A DNA stretch of 64,000 nt from BOG-908 sp965198915 (GCA_965198915.1 CBDAQC010000002.1:1674001-1738000), one strand, 5' to 3'. Shown: positions 25,318-34,705, numbered from the stretch's first letter. Notes: a model not told the origin generated them from the letters alone. Translations and numbers: made by a program.

Positions 25318-28300
25318 TCAGGCGGCTTCGCGTTCCTTCTCGCTGCCGTCGCCGAACAGGAAGTCGATGTCGCCGGCGTCCAGGCTGCCCAGATCGCCGC
25401 CTTCCTGCGCGTCGCCCTCGCCCTCGCTGAACGCCAGCGAGGCCAGCTCCGCCTTGCGGGCCTGCAGCTCGAGGATGCGCTCTTCCACCGTGTCGGCCGC
25501 GATCAGCTTGTAGACGAACACCGACTTGGTCTGACCGATGCGGTGCGCGCGGTCGGATGCCTGATCTTCCACCGCCGGGTTCCACCACGGGTCGTAATGG
25601 ATCACCGTGTCCGCCGATGTCAGGTTCAGGCCGCGCCCGCCGGCCTTCAGACTGATCAGGAACAGCGGCACCTCGCCGGCCTCGAAGCTGCGCACCGGCT
25701 CGCCGCGGTCCATGGTGTCACCGCGCAGTTCGACGAAGGCGATGTCCGCCTCGCGCAGGCGCGGCTTGATCAGGTCCAGCATGGAGGTGAACTGGCTGAA
25801 CAGCAGGATGCGCCGGCCTTCGGGGATCATCTCCGAGATCATCTCCAGCAGGTCGTCGAGCTTGCTGGAACTCTCGATCTCGCGCGCCGAGCGCAATTTA
25901 ACCAGACGCGGGTCGCAGCAGGCCTGGCGCAATTTCAGCAGCGCGTCCAGCACCACGATGCGGCTTTGCGCCAGGCTGCGCTCGGCCACCTGTTCGCGCA
26001 CCTTCTCGTACATGGTCACGCGTATCGTCTCGTACAGCTCGCGCTGATCGGGCGCCAGCGTGATGCGGCGCAGGATGGTGTGCTTCGGCGGCAGCTCGGT
26101 GGCCACGTCGCTCTTCTTGCGCCGCATGATGAACGGCTTGATGCGGCGCACGAGCTGGACGCGCCTGAGCTGGTCGCCGTTCTTCTCGATCGGCGTGCGG
26201 AAGCGCTTGGCAAAGCCGCGCCGGTCGCCAAGCAGGCCGGGCATCAGGAAGGCGAACTGGGACCACAGCTCCTCGAGGTTGTTTTCGATAGGGGTGCCGG
26301 ACAGGCAGATGCGCTGGCGCGCATCAAGTTGGCAGACCGCCTTGGTGGCCTTGGCGTCCGGCGTCTTGATCGCCTGCGCCTCGTCGAGAACGATGATGTG
26401 CCAGTCGCGCTCCTTCATCTCCAGCACGTCACGCGTCAGCACCGTGTAGGTGGTCACCACCACGTCGTAGCGGTCCAGCGTGTCACGCTTGCGGTGGCGG
26501 TCCAGTCCGTGCAGCACCACCACGCGCAGGCCGGGGGCGAATTTGGCCAGCTCGGACGTCCAGTTGGCGATCAGGCTGGTGGGCACCACGATAAGCGCCG
26601 GGTGCTTCATGCGGCCGCTGGCGTGTTCCACGGTGATGTGGGCGATGGTCTGGGCGGTCTTGCCCAAGCCCATGTCGTCGGCCAGGAAGGCGCCGAGCTG
26701 GCTCGCCATCAGATGCTGCAGCCAGTCCACGCCCTGGGTCTGGTACGGGCGCAGGTCGCCGTGGAATTCCGGCGGCACCGGCGTGTGCGGTATCTCCGTC
26801 TCGCCGCGGAAGCGCTCGGTGTAGGCGTGTATCCGGCCGGCATCCTGCCAGCGCGTCAGCAGAAGCTGCTCCAGCTCCACCACGGTCGCCGCCTCGGCGT
26901 CCGGCAGCACGATCGTGTCCTCGCGTATCTCGGCGGCCTCGATCAGGTCGCCCATGATCGCCAGCATGCGGCGTATGCGCTCGGCTGGCAGCTTCACCAC
27001 CCGGCCGTCTTCCAGCGTGGTGATCAGGTCGGGGCCCACAACCTGGGCCGCATCCATGCCGCCGCGGGCCAGCAGGTTGGAGAGCACCGGCAGCAGCGGG
27101 ATCCGGACGCCGTCGATCTCGATGCCGAAATCCAGCGAGAAATTGCCGGGCGTCTCGGCGCTGACCGCCACGTCGCGAATCTTGAGGTCCCACTCGCCCA
27201 CGCGCTCCACCATGCGGGGGCCGAAATCGCGGTCGATCATGCTGCGGAAGCCCAGCGACTCCAAAGCCGGCACGCGTTCGGCCACGAAATGGTGCCAGCG
27301 CTCGCCGGCATCCTGGCCGCGATAGACGAACACCCGCCGGCCGCGTGCGGAGCGGCCGTCGCCGACCCGCATCATGGTGAAGCCGTCCTGTCGAAGCGAT
27401 TCCACCGCGGCGGCCTCCGCCTCCACGTTGCGGCGAACGAAGCTTGGGCCGCCCGGCCCGTCCACGCGCACGAATTGGCGCTCGTCGTCGCCGTCGCTCA
27501 GCGTGCCGCCATAGTCGAAATCCAGGATCAGCGCGTCCATCAGCACCAGCCGGCCGAAATCGTCCGGCGCGCGCATGCGCTGCATGCGCATCACCGGCGT
27601 CACCGGCCGTTCCACGATGGCGCGCTCGCTTTCGGTGGCTACCAGGGTGGAGACGCCGCGCTGGCGGCCCAGGCGTGGCCGTATGGTGATGGGCGGCGGC
27701 GGGGCGGGGCGCTTCTGCCGCAGCTTGACGCGGCCGACGGCGCCGGTGGCAGCGTCCACGTACCAGGGTCCGGTGTCACCCAGAAGGGTGGCCGAGCGGG
27801 CCGGCAGGCGCGGCGGCGAGTCGGCTTCGAACACGCGCTCCTCGCCGTGCACCAGCTTCTTGCCGGTGGCCGCCCAGCGGGCGTTCTCCACCCGCAGCAG
27901 GGCGGCCACCAGCGGCGCCACCGAGGGGGCCGGCACGCCGGTGCGCACCGTCTCACTGCCGCCCAGCAGGTGGGCCAGGGCCAATGCCGCCTCGCTGGCG
28001 GTGCCCTCGCGCAGGATGCGGGCGGGGTTGGTGGGTTCGATGCGGGCGGTGCGTTCGCCTACCAGGCTGAAGCTGACGAAGCAGGAATCGGGCGGCATGC
28101 CGGCTTCCAGGTTGACCAGCAGCCGCTGCTTCTCCGGCGCTGGCGCCTCCGTCATGCGTTCCAGGAAGGTCGCCTGTTCGGCCCGCCGCAGGGCCGGGAA
28201 GCGGTCCAGGGCCGCAAAGGCGGTGGCGGCCAGATGCGGGCAGTTCACCAGGCGGCAGGTGCAGCGGTTCTCGAACACCACACGGCGGCTCATGGCCACC

Positions 28301-28470
28301 GGCGTCATGCGCGCGGTGCGGCGGACCCCCTTGTCCTCGACGGTGCCGATGATGGTCTCACCGTCCAGCTTCACTTCCACGGCGCCGATCAGCACCAGGC
28401 TGCGGCCGCGGGTCAGCGCGCGGACTTCGAAGATGCGGCCGAGATCTTCCGAGGAGAACGGGACGGGCAA
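25318..28470 (-). CDS. SWIM zinc finger plus SNF2-family helicase
   Basis: A 1,050-residue RapA/SNF2-type DNA translocase. Residues about 70-79 form a SWIM finger (CTCRLVNCPH). After a middle region come helicase motifs: DDMGLGKTAQT (I), LIVVPTSLIANW (Ia), LDEAQAIK (II), LSGTPIENNLEELWS (III), LFSQFTSMLDL (IV), GGRGLNLTSADTVIHYD (V) and DRAHRIGQ (VI). The C-terminus is acidic. It probably remodels nucleoprotein in DNA repair or transcription. The start is uncertain: TTG 28470 is used; TTG 28530 abuts the palindromic element; the longer frame to 28686 is repeat read-through. Confidence 0.88.
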   Translation of the reverse strand: MPVPFSSEDLGRIFEVRALTRGRSLVLIGAVEVKLDGETIIGTVEDKGVRRTARMTPVAMSRRVVFENRCTCRLVNCPHLAATAFAALDRFPALRRAEQATFLERMTEAPAPEKQRLLVNLEAGMPPDSCFVSFSLVGERTARIEPTNPARILREGTASEAALALAHLLGGSETVRTGVPAPSVAPLVAALLRVENARWAATGKKLVHGEERVFEADSPPRLPARSATLLGDTGPWYVDAATGAVGRVKLRQKRPAPPPPITIRPRLGRQRGVSTLVATESERAIVERPVTPVMRMQRMRAPDDFGRLVLMDALILDFDYGGTLSDGDDERQFVRVDGPGGPSFVRRNVEAEAAAVESLRQDGFTMMRVGDGRSARGRRVFVYRGQDAGERWHHFVAERVPALESLGFRSMIDRDFGPRMVERVGEWDLKIRDVAVSAETPGNFSLDFGIEIDGVRIPLLPVLSNLLARGGMDAAQVVGPDLITTLEDGRVVKLPAERIRRMLAIMGDLIEAAEIREDTIVLPDAEAATVVELEQLLLTRWQDAGRIHAYTERFRGETEIPHTPVPPEFHGDLRPYQTQGVDWLQHLMASQLGAFLADDMGLGKTAQTIAHITVEHASGRMKHPALIVVPTSLIANWTSELAKFAPGLRVVVLHGLDRHRKRDTLDRYDVVVTTYTVLTRDVLEMKERDWHIIVLDEAQAIKTPDAKATKAVCQLDARQRICLSGTPIENNLEELWSQFAFLMPGLLGDRRGFAKRFRTPIEKNGDQLRRVQLVRRIKPFIMRRKKSDVATELPPKHTILRRITLAPDQRELYETIRVTMYEKVREQVAERSLAQSRIVVLDALLKLRQACCDPRLVKLRSAREIESSSKLDDLLEMISEMIPEGRRILLFSQFTSMLDLIKPRLREADIAFVELRGDTMDRGEPVRSFEAGEVPLFLISLKAGGRGLNLTSADTVIHYDPWWNPAVEDQASDRAHRIGQTKSVFVYKLIAADTVEERILELQARKAELASLAFSEGEGDAQEGGDLGSLDAGDIDFLFGDGSEKEREAA

Positions 28471-28534
28471 ATGCGTCGGCTCTGTGTGCAGTGGGCCGGG
28501 TGTTCTGACGCGCTGGGGGGGATACTGCAACTGC

Positions 28535-28680
28535 GAAGGAAGAAAGGAAGGCCTTCTTTTTTGAAAAAAGAAGCAAAAAACTTTTGCTCCCTGTCGGCGA
28601 GTACCCAGGGAGGTCCGCGACAGCGGAGTCAAAAGTTTTTTGCTTCTTTTTTCAAAAAAGAAGGCCTTCCTTCCTTTCTT
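28535..28680. repeat. Full AT-rich palindromic element in divergent spacer
   Basis: This is the best-preserved copy. The left arm is AGAAAGGAAGGCCTTCTTTT, then TTGAAAAAAGAAGC and AAAAAACTTTTG. The right arm is the exact reverse complement from CAAAAGTTTTTTGCTTC to GGCCTTCCTTCCTTTCTT. The centre CTGTCGGCGA...TCCGCGACAG also pairs. It fills most of the 236 bp between the helicase and ABC-F starts. Confidence 0.92.
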
Positions 28681-28706
28681 GTGCACCGCACTCTAAACCC
28701 GCCCCC

Positions 28707-30362
28707 ATGAGCCTCCTCACCGTCCAAGGCGTCACCCTGCGCATGGGCGGCCGCACCCTGCTCGAAGGCGCCGACCTCACCGTCGATGCCGGCCGCCGCA
28801 TCGGACTGGTCGGCCGCAATGGCGCCGGCAAGTCCACGCTGCTGCGCGCCATCTCCGGAGACCTCGCGGTGGACGGCGGCAACATCGCCCTGTCCAGCCG
28901 CGCCCGCATGGCGCAGGTCAAGCAGACCGCACCGTCCGGCCCGCAATCCCTGCTGGACACCGTGCTGCAGGGCGACCAGGAGCGCCTGGCGCTGCTGGCC
29001 GAAGCCGAGGAAGCCGAGCGCGGCCACATCCCGGCGGACCGCGTGGCCGCTATCTGGGAGCGGCTGGGCGCCATCGACGCCGATTCCGCGCCTGCCCGGG
29101 CTGCCACCATCCTGGCCGGCCTGGGCTTCGATGCGGAGGCGCAGGCCCGCCCGGTGGACAGCTTCTCCGGCGGCTGGCGCATGCGCGTGGCGCTGGCCAC
29201 CGTGCTGTTCAGCAACCCGGACCTGCTGCTGCTGGACGAGCCGACCAACCACCTGGACCTGGAGGCCACGCTGTGGCTGGAAGCCTGGCTGGCGAAGTTC
29301 GCCGGCGCCGCTTTGGTGGTGAGCCACGATCAGGGGCTGCTGAACCGCTGCGTGCAGGCGATCGCCCATCTGGACCAGCGGCGCCTGAACGTGACGCCGG
29401 GCGGCTACGACGAATTCGTGCGCATACGCACCGAGCAGGCCATGCTGCAGGCCAAGGCCGCGGTGAAGATAGCCGCGCAGCGGGCGCACATGCAGGCCTT
29501 CGTGGATCGGTTCCGCGCCTCCGCCAGCAAGGCGCGCCAGGCGCAGAGCCGCATCAAGGCGCTGGAAAAGATGCCGGCGATGGAAAGCGTGATCGAGGAC
29601 GCGGCCACCGTGTTCAACTTCCCCGAGCCCGCGCCGCTGGCGCCACCCATCCTCTCGCTGGACGGCGTGGCAGTGGGCTACGGCGGCGCACCGGTGCTGC
29701 GCGCGCTGGGGATGAACTTCGAGATGGGCGACCGCATCGCCCTGCTTGGCGCCAACGGCAACGGCAAATCCACCTTTGCCAAGCTGCTGGCCGGCCGGCT
29801 GGAGCCGAGCGAGGGCCGCCTGCGCCGCCCGGGCAAGTTGCGTGTCGGCTACTTCGCCCAGCACCAGGAGGCCGAGCTGGACCCGCGGGAGACGGCGCTG
29901 GACCACATGGCGCGCGCGCTGCCGCTAGCGCCTGCCACCCACCAGCGCAGCCAGCTCGCCCGTTTCGGGCTGGACCGCGACCGCGCGCTGACGCCCACCG
30001 GATCGCTGTCCGGCGGCGAACGCGCGCGCCTGTTGCTAGCGCTGGCCACGCGGGACGCGCCGCAATTGCTGATACTCGACGAGCCCACCAACCACCTGGA
30101 CATCGATGCCTGTGATGCGCTGGTGCGTGCGCTGGCCGCGTTCTCCGGCGCGGTGCTGCTGATCACGCACGACCCGCATCTGGTGGAGCTGGTGGCGGAC
30201 ACGCTGTGGATCGTCGATGGCGGCACGGTGTCGCCTTACGAGGGCGACATGGAGGACTACCGCACGCTGCTGCTGAAGAAGAGCAAGCCGGCGAAGGGAG
30301 GTGGCGGAAACTCGCGCAAGGAGGAGCGTCGTGCCAGGGCGTTGGCGCGGCAGGCCGGGTAG
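28707..30362 (+). CDS. ABC-F family ATPase (Uup/EttA-like)
   Basis: A 551-residue soluble protein with two ABC domains and no membrane part, typical of ABC-F translation factors. Domain 1 has GRNGAGKSTLL, SGGWRMRVALA and LLLDEPTNHLD with SHDQGLL. The charged linker follows (about residues 225-290). Domain 2 has GANGNGKSTFA, LSGGERARLLLALA, LILDEPTNHLD and THDPHLV. The C-terminus is short and basic. ATG 28707 matches the family start. The ribosome is its likely site of action. Confidence 0.92.
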   Translation: MSLLTVQGVTLRMGGRTLLEGADLTVDAGRRIGLVGRNGAGKSTLLRAISGDLAVDGGNIALSSRARMAQVKQTAPSGPQSLLDTVLQGDQERLALLAEAEEAERGHIPADRVAAIWERLGAIDADSAPARAATILAGLGFDAEAQARPVDSFSGGWRMRVALATVLFSNPDLLLLDEPTNHLDLEATLWLEAWLAKFAGAALVVSHDQGLLNRCVQAIAHLDQRRLNVTPGGYDEFVRIRTEQAMLQAKAAVKIAAQRAHMQAFVDRFRASASKARQAQSRIKALEKMPAMESVIEDAATVFNFPEPAPLAPPILSLDGVAVGYGGAPVLRALGMNFEMGDRIALLGANGNGKSTFAKLLAGRLEPSEGRLRRPGKLRVGYFAQHQEAELDPRETALDHMARALPLAPATHQRSQLARFGLDRDRALTPTGSLSGGERARLLLALATRDAPQLLILDEPTNHLDIDACDALVRALAAFSGAVLLITHDPHLVELVADTLWIVDGGTVSPYEGDMEDYRTLLLKKSKPAKGGGGNSRKEERRARALARQAG

Positions 30363-30427
30363 AAGCCAAGCTCCTGTCGCCGCTCCGCCGCAAAACCGCC
30401 CCTGCAGTTACGCCGACGCGAGCGAGC

Positions 30428-30472
30428 AGAAGGTTTTCGGTTCTTTCTCCTCAAAAAGGACTGCTTGCTTTC
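30428..30472. repeat. Diverged solo right arm of AT-rich palindromic element
   Basis: AGAAGGTTTTCGGTTCTTTC, then TCCTCAAAAAGGACTGCTTG. Located between the ABC-F gene and the small membrane protein gene. Confidence 0.55.
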
Positions 30473-30500
30473 GTGCTGCTATCCGAACGCACACTGTGTA

Positions 30501-30947
30501 ATGTTCGCAACCCTCCTGACCGCCCTGCAGGCCCTGCAAGTCGCTTTCCTATGGCTGCACGACTGGGTGCCGCTCGGGCGCCTGAACAACATCGCCGCCA
30601 TACGCGGCCAGAACACCGTCGGTGCGCTTGTCATCACCACCATGGTGCAGAGCCTGCCGTTCACCATCGGCCTGGCGGCCAGCCTTGCCCACCTGCACAC
30701 CGGCTTTCCGCACTGGCTGCTGATGTGGCTCTGGGTCAGCTACGGCATCCTGTTCGCCGGCGAGCTTCGCGCCTGGTGGGTGCCCTATCTGCTGCGGCCC
30801 GAACCAGCCCGTGCCATGCGCTACCGGGCCATGTTCGGCGGCACGCACGCTTTCCTGCCGGAACGCCACGGCATCGTTCCCAACACGCTGCACACGCTGC
30901 TGCACGCCGCGACCCTGGGCACGCTACTGGTGCTGGCGGCGGGATGA
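30501..30947 (+). CDS. Small integral membrane protein (148 aa)
   Basis: I do not recognise the family. Four hydrophobic segments are visible: residues about 2-20, 45-66, 72-92 and 128-147. The loop between the third and fourth holds RYRAMFGGTHAFLPERHGIVPN, rich in His and Arg. ATG 30501 is chosen over 30465 because the latter lies in the repeat arm region. There is no clear ribosome-binding site. It is convergent with the membrane protein gene at 31012. Confidence 0.6.
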   Translation: MFATLLTALQALQVAFLWLHDWVPLGRLNNIAAIRGQNTVGALVITTMVQSLPFTIGLAASLAHLHTGFPHWLLMWLWVSYGILFAGELRAWWVPYLLRPEPARAMRYRAMFGGTHAFLPERHGIVPNTLHTLLHAATLGTLLVLAAG

Positions 30948-31011
30948 CGCCGGGCGTCTGCCGGCTGCAGCGTCGCGGGTCAGCCCGGCTGGCCGGGAAT
31001 ATCGAACCTGT

Positions 31012-32286
31012 TCACAACCTGATGTCCCACCCGACCGGCCAGATGCGCGGCGCGTAGCCGCGCTCCGCACGCATCCTCGCCACCTCCTCCCGCCAGGCTG
31101 GTCCCTGGGCAAATACCGGATCCTGGGGCCGCCAGGTCTGCCAGACGGCAACAACCAGCAGCCAGGCGAGGACGATTTTGGCGCCATGTGCCACCCAGCG
31201 ATTGGCCACCGTGCACAGGGAGGCCCCCGCGAGGGCGAACAGCATGGAGGGCGCAAAGGCGTAACGCTGGCTGGCTATCACGTTGATCAGCTCGATGCCG
31301 CCGCCCACGGCGCCGTCATAGGACAGAATCGCGAGCGCGATGCCGGAGCCGGCCAGATAGAAGGCCGCCGCACGCCGGCCGAGCGCCACGCCCAGCAGCA
31401 GGAGAGCGGCCACGCTCGCGGCGGCGATGACGGGGCCGAACGGGACGTGGCCCGCGTGCACGGTGGCGTACCAGGACGGGACCATGCCCAGGGCCGCGTC
31501 CTCGCCGAGGAACGGCACGGCGAGGTGCTTTGCCGCGAGAATGCAGGCCATGGTCGTGGGCCCGACGAGCCTGCCGCGCCCGTGCACGGGCGCCATCGCC
31601 ATGATCGCCAGTTGCGGCAATGTGCCGGCCAGGACGCAGGCGGCCTGCATCATCCGCGCGCGCTGGCGGTCCAGCCAGGCGCGCAGCACGAATAGCGGCA
31701 CCAGCGCGATGGTGATCGGGCCGCAAAGCGGTGCGAAGAACAGCAAGGCGCATCGCAGGCGTCCGGACCACCGGGCGGGCGCGTCCAGCGCCAGGCACAA
31801 CGCAGCCGCCAATGCGATGTGGAACTGGCTGTTGGCGGTGTTCAGCCAGACCTCGTCGCAGAGCGGCGGCATGGCTAACAGCAGAACGCAAGCGAAGACG
31901 GCCGGCGCCGGCCGCAGCCAGCTATCCCGGGCGGTGACCAGGACCAGTATGGGCAGGCATTGCGCCAGCAGGGCCAGGGCTGCCGTCACATGCGGTGCGA
32001 CTTCCAGTCCCGCGCCATGGCGCGCCAGCAGCGCGCTCAGATTGGCATACAGGCTGAGGTAGCCGTTCTCCGGACGCAGGAGCACCCGCCACCAGGGCAT
32101 GGCCCACGCGTTGCGGAAATAGAGTCTGCCTTCTTCCGCCCAGAACCTGCCATGCACGGTGACCTCCGGCAGCCGCAGCAGCACCAGAACGATGAAGGCG
32201 AGCAGCGCGCCCGCGCGCACGGCAATCGCACGGCGGGGCCACGCGGCCGGACCTGCGGCGTCCTCGGTCTGACTGGGCGCACGCAC
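31012..32286 (-). CDS. Polytopic membrane protein, glycosyltransferase-like
   Basis: A 424-residue protein with about ten transmembrane segments. Between the first two helices is RFWAEEGRLYFRNAW, an acidic periplasmic loop reminiscent of GT-C glycosyltransferases, which carry catalytic Glu/Asp there. A second loop has DEVWLNTANSQFHIALA. GTG 32286 is chosen because GGAGGG lies 9 nt upstream. It may transfer sugars from a polyprenyl carrier, but this is only inferred from topology. It is divergent from pgpA. Confidence 0.65.
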   Translation of the reverse strand: MRAPSQTEDAAGPAAWPRRAIAVRAGALLAFIVLVLLRLPEVTVHGRFWAEEGRLYFRNAWAMPWWRVLLRPENGYLSLYANLSALLARHGAGLEVAPHVTAALALLAQCLPILVLVTARDSWLRPAPAVFACVLLLAMPPLCDEVWLNTANSQFHIALAAALCLALDAPARWSGRLRCALLFFAPLCGPITIALVPLFVLRAWLDRQRARMMQAACVLAGTLPQLAIMAMAPVHGRGRLVGPTTMACILAAKHLAVPFLGEDAALGMVPSWYATVHAGHVPFGPVIAAASVAALLLLGVALGRRAAAFYLAGSGIALAILSYDGAVGGGIELINVIASQRYAFAPSMLFALAGASLCTVANRWVAHGAKIVLAWLLVVAVWQTWRPQDPVFAQGPAWREEVARMRAERGYAPRIWPVGWDIRL

Positions 32287-32421
32287 GGTATGATACCCTC
32301 CGCCGCCCGAAGGAGCGCGCACGTCGTGTAGGCGAAGACGTCCTTGCGTCGGGAATACGAATTCGTGAGAAGGCGCTTTCCCGCCCGGGACAGGGCGCGC
32401 CGCACCTGTTATCTTTCCGCC

Positions 32422-32928
32422 ATGCCCGCCACCACCCGGCCGCAGGCGCGTGCCGCCCACATCGTCGCCGCCGGGTTCGGCGCCGGCGCCGCGCCGCGCG
32501 CGCCTGGCACAGCGGGCTCGCTCGTCGGCCTGGCTCTGGGCGGAGCGCTGTTAGACGCCTCGCCTGCCCTGCTGTTCGCCGCGGTCCTGCTTGCCACCTA
32601 TGGCGGGCTGTGGGCCATTTCGGCCGCCACCGGCCTGCCGTGGCGGGCCACCCAGGACGCGGCCACCCACGCGGACCCGGGCTGGATCGTCATCGACGAG
32701 GTCGCGGGCCAGATGTTGGCGCTGATGGCGCTGCACCGCCCCAGCCTGCCCGGCCTGCTCGCCGCTTTCGCCCTGTTCCGCCTGTTCGACATCGCCAAGC
32801 CCGGCCCGATCGGCTGGGCGGACCGCCAGGGCGGGGCGGCCGGCATCATGGCGGACGACCTGCTGGCCGGCTTCGCCAGCGCACTCTGCCTGCTGCTTCT
32901 GCAAGCCGTGCTGGGCCACATGCTGTGA
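32422..32928 (+). CDS. pgpA: Phosphatidylglycerophosphatase A
   Basis: A membrane phosphatase that makes phosphatidylglycerol from phosphatidylglycerophosphate. The 168-residue protein shows the family signatures: APGTAGSLVGL, DAATHADPGWIVIDEVAGQ and FRLFDIAKPGPIGWAD, plus GGAAGIMADDLLAG with metal-binding acids. Three to four hydrophobic helices are present. Its stop overlaps the GTG start of the DUF2252 gene by 4 nt (GTGA). Confidence 0.93.
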   Translation: MPATTRPQARAAHIVAAGFGAGAAPRAPGTAGSLVGLALGGALLDASPALLFAAVLLATYGGLWAISAATGLPWRATQDAATHADPGWIVIDEVAGQMLALMALHRPSLPGLLAAFALFRLFDIAKPGPIGWADRQGGAAGIMADDLLAGFASALCLLLLQAVLGHML

Positions 32929-34211
32929 AGCACCGGCCCCCGCCCGGCTGGACGCCACAGCCCGGCCGAACTGCCCCGGTCGCCATCATCGCGGCGCAGG
33001 CCGCAACCAGGCTGCCGGACTTCCTGGCGCTGCGCCATGAGAGGATGCGCGCGACGGCGTTCACCTTCTTCCGTGGCGCGGCTGCGGTAATGGCCGCCGA
33101 CCTGGGCACGCTGCCCACCGAGGCGCCGGTGGTCCAGCTCTGCGGTGACGCCCACCTCGCCAATTTCGGCACCTACGCCTCGCCTGAGGGCAATCCGGTG
33201 TTCGACGTGAACGATTTCGATGAGACCTTCCCCGGTCCGTTCGACTGGGACATGAAGCGCCTGGCCACCAGCCTGGTCCTGGCAGGGCGGGACCACGGGC
33301 TGCCCCCCAAGCAGTGCCGCGCGCTGGCGGCCCGCGCTGCCCGGCACTATCACCGCCACCTGCGCCACCTGGCGCGGCTGGCACCCCTGGAAGCCTGGCA
33401 CAGCACCATAGATCTGCGCGCGGCCGTGCACGCCGTGCCGGGCCACAAGCTGCGGCGCCGGCTGGAACGCCGCCTGCGCGCCGCCACCGAAGCCAGCCTG
33501 GACCATTACGACCTGGTGGGCAGCGACGGCGCCCAGGCCCACATACGCGACCAGGGCGAAACCCGGCACGTGGCCGCCCATGCCGCGACGATCGATGCGG
33601 CCTTCGCCGCCTGGCCCGCCACGCTGCAGCCGCAATACGCCGACCTCGCCGGCCGCTACCGCCTGGTGGACCGGGCCTTCAAGGTGGTGGGGATAGGCTC
33701 GGTCGGCACGTTCTGCGCCATCGGCCTGTTCACCTCCGCAGACGGCGCACCGCTGCTGCTGCAGCTCAAGGAAGCCCAGCCCTCGGTGCTGGCCGGGCCG
33801 CTCGGCGCGCCGCCGCGCACCTGTCAGGGCGAGCGCGTGGTCACCGGGCAGCGCCGCCTGCAGGCGCAGAGCGACATCTTCCTGGGCTGGACTCCGCAGC
33901 CGATCGACGGCCGTGACTTCTACGTGCGCCGCCTGAAGGACAGCCGGCTGGCACGCATAGGCGCCACGCTGGAAGCCGACCAGTTGCCCTTTGCCGCCGC
34001 GCTGTGCGGCCGCACGCTCGCCCGCGCGCATGGCCGCGCCGGGGACGCGGCGCGCCTGGCGGCCGCGATCGGGCCGGACGACGAGGACGGTGCGTTCGCG
34101 TACGCCACCGCCGAATTCGCCACTGCCTATGCTGACCAGACCGAGTTCGACCACGCCGCCTTTTGCCGGGCGCTGGACAGCGGCGCGCTGGCCGCGCCGG
34201 TGGCGGCCTGA
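32925..34211 (+). CDS. DUF2252 protein, kinase-like fold
   Basis: A 428-residue DUF2252 protein. Segments resemble a small-molecule phosphotransferase fold: VVQLCGDAHLANFGTYASP (HGDxHxxN-like catalytic loop), FDVNDFDETFPGPFDWDMKRL (DFD/DxD metal loop) and a later VGIGSVGTFCAIGLF (Gly-rich) with LLLQLKEA. The substrate is unknown. GTG 32925 overlaps the pgpA stop, and its own stop overlaps the pncC ATG (TGATG), so all three are translationally coupled. Confidence 0.85.
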   Translation: MKHRPPPGWTPQPGRTAPVAIIAAQAATRLPDFLALRHERMRATAFTFFRGAAAVMAADLGTLPTEAPVVQLCGDAHLANFGTYASPEGNPVFDVNDFDETFPGPFDWDMKRLATSLVLAGRDHGLPPKQCRALAARAARHYHRHLRHLARLAPLEAWHSTIDLRAAVHAVPGHKLRRRLERRLRAATEASLDHYDLVGSDGAQAHIRDQGETRHVAAHAATIDAAFAAWPATLQPQYADLAGRYRLVDRAFKVVGIGSVGTFCAIGLFTSADGAPLLLQLKEAQPSVLAGPLGAPPRTCQGERVVTGQRRLQAQSDIFLGWTPQPIDGRDFYVRRLKDSRLARIGATLEADQLPFAAALCGRTLARAHGRAGDAARLAAAIGPDDEDGAFAYATAEFATAYADQTEFDHAAFCRALDSGALAAPVAA

Positions 34212-34705
34212 TGCTCCCCGCCGGCACGCTCATCCGCAGCGGAGATGTGTTGCAGGCCCTGCGGCAGCGTGGCTGGACGCTCGCCACGGCGGAGAGCTGC
34301 ACGGGCGGCCTGATCGCCGCCGCCCTGACCCATGTCGCCGGCTCCTCGGACGTGGTGGATTGCGGCCTCGTGACCTATTCGAACGAGGCGAAGACGCGCC
34401 TGCTCGGAGTGGATTCCGCCCTCATCGCGGCGCATGGCGCGGTCAGCCGGGCAGTGGCCGCCGCGATGGCGGAAGGCGCGCTCGCCCGTTCCGGCGCGGC
34501 GATTGCCATAAGCGTCACGGGTATCGCGGGGCCCGGCGGCGGCACGGCGGAAAAACCGGTGGGGCTCGTCTGGTTCGGCTGCGCGTGCCGGGGCGCGTCC
34601 ACCGTGACCGTGCACGAGGTGTTTGCGGGCGAGCGGGGCGATATACGTGCGGCCGCCGTGGCGCGCGGATTCGAGCTGCTGCTGGAGAGAGCACAGGAGG
34701 CGTAG
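34211..34705 (+). CDS. pncC: CinA-family nicotinamide-nucleotide amidohydrolase
   Basis: A 164-residue stand-alone CinA C-terminal domain that deamidates nicotinamide mononucleotide in NAD salvage. Family marks are TLATAESCTGGLIAAALTHV (with the catalytic Ser/Thr), VTYSNEAKTRLLGV, AVSRAVAAAMAEGA and SVTGIAGPGGGTAEKPVGLV. It is coupled to the DUF2252 gene. In many proteobacteria pgpA and a cinA-type gene are neighbours; here the DUF2252 gene stands between them. Confidence 0.93.
   Translation: MLPAGTLIRSGDVLQALRQRGWTLATAESCTGGLIAAALTHVAGSSDVVDCGLVTYSNEAKTRLLGVDSALIAAHGAVSRAVAAAMAEGALARSGAAIAISVTGIAGPGGGTAEKPVGLVWFGCACRGASTVTVHEVFAGERGDIRAAAVARGFELLLERAQEA

Noticed and set aside
25543..28700. 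Open frame of more than 1,000 codons opposite the SNF2 helicase
   Set aside because: No recognisable domain, biased Arg/His/Gln composition, and exact overlap with a well-supported gene on the other strand.
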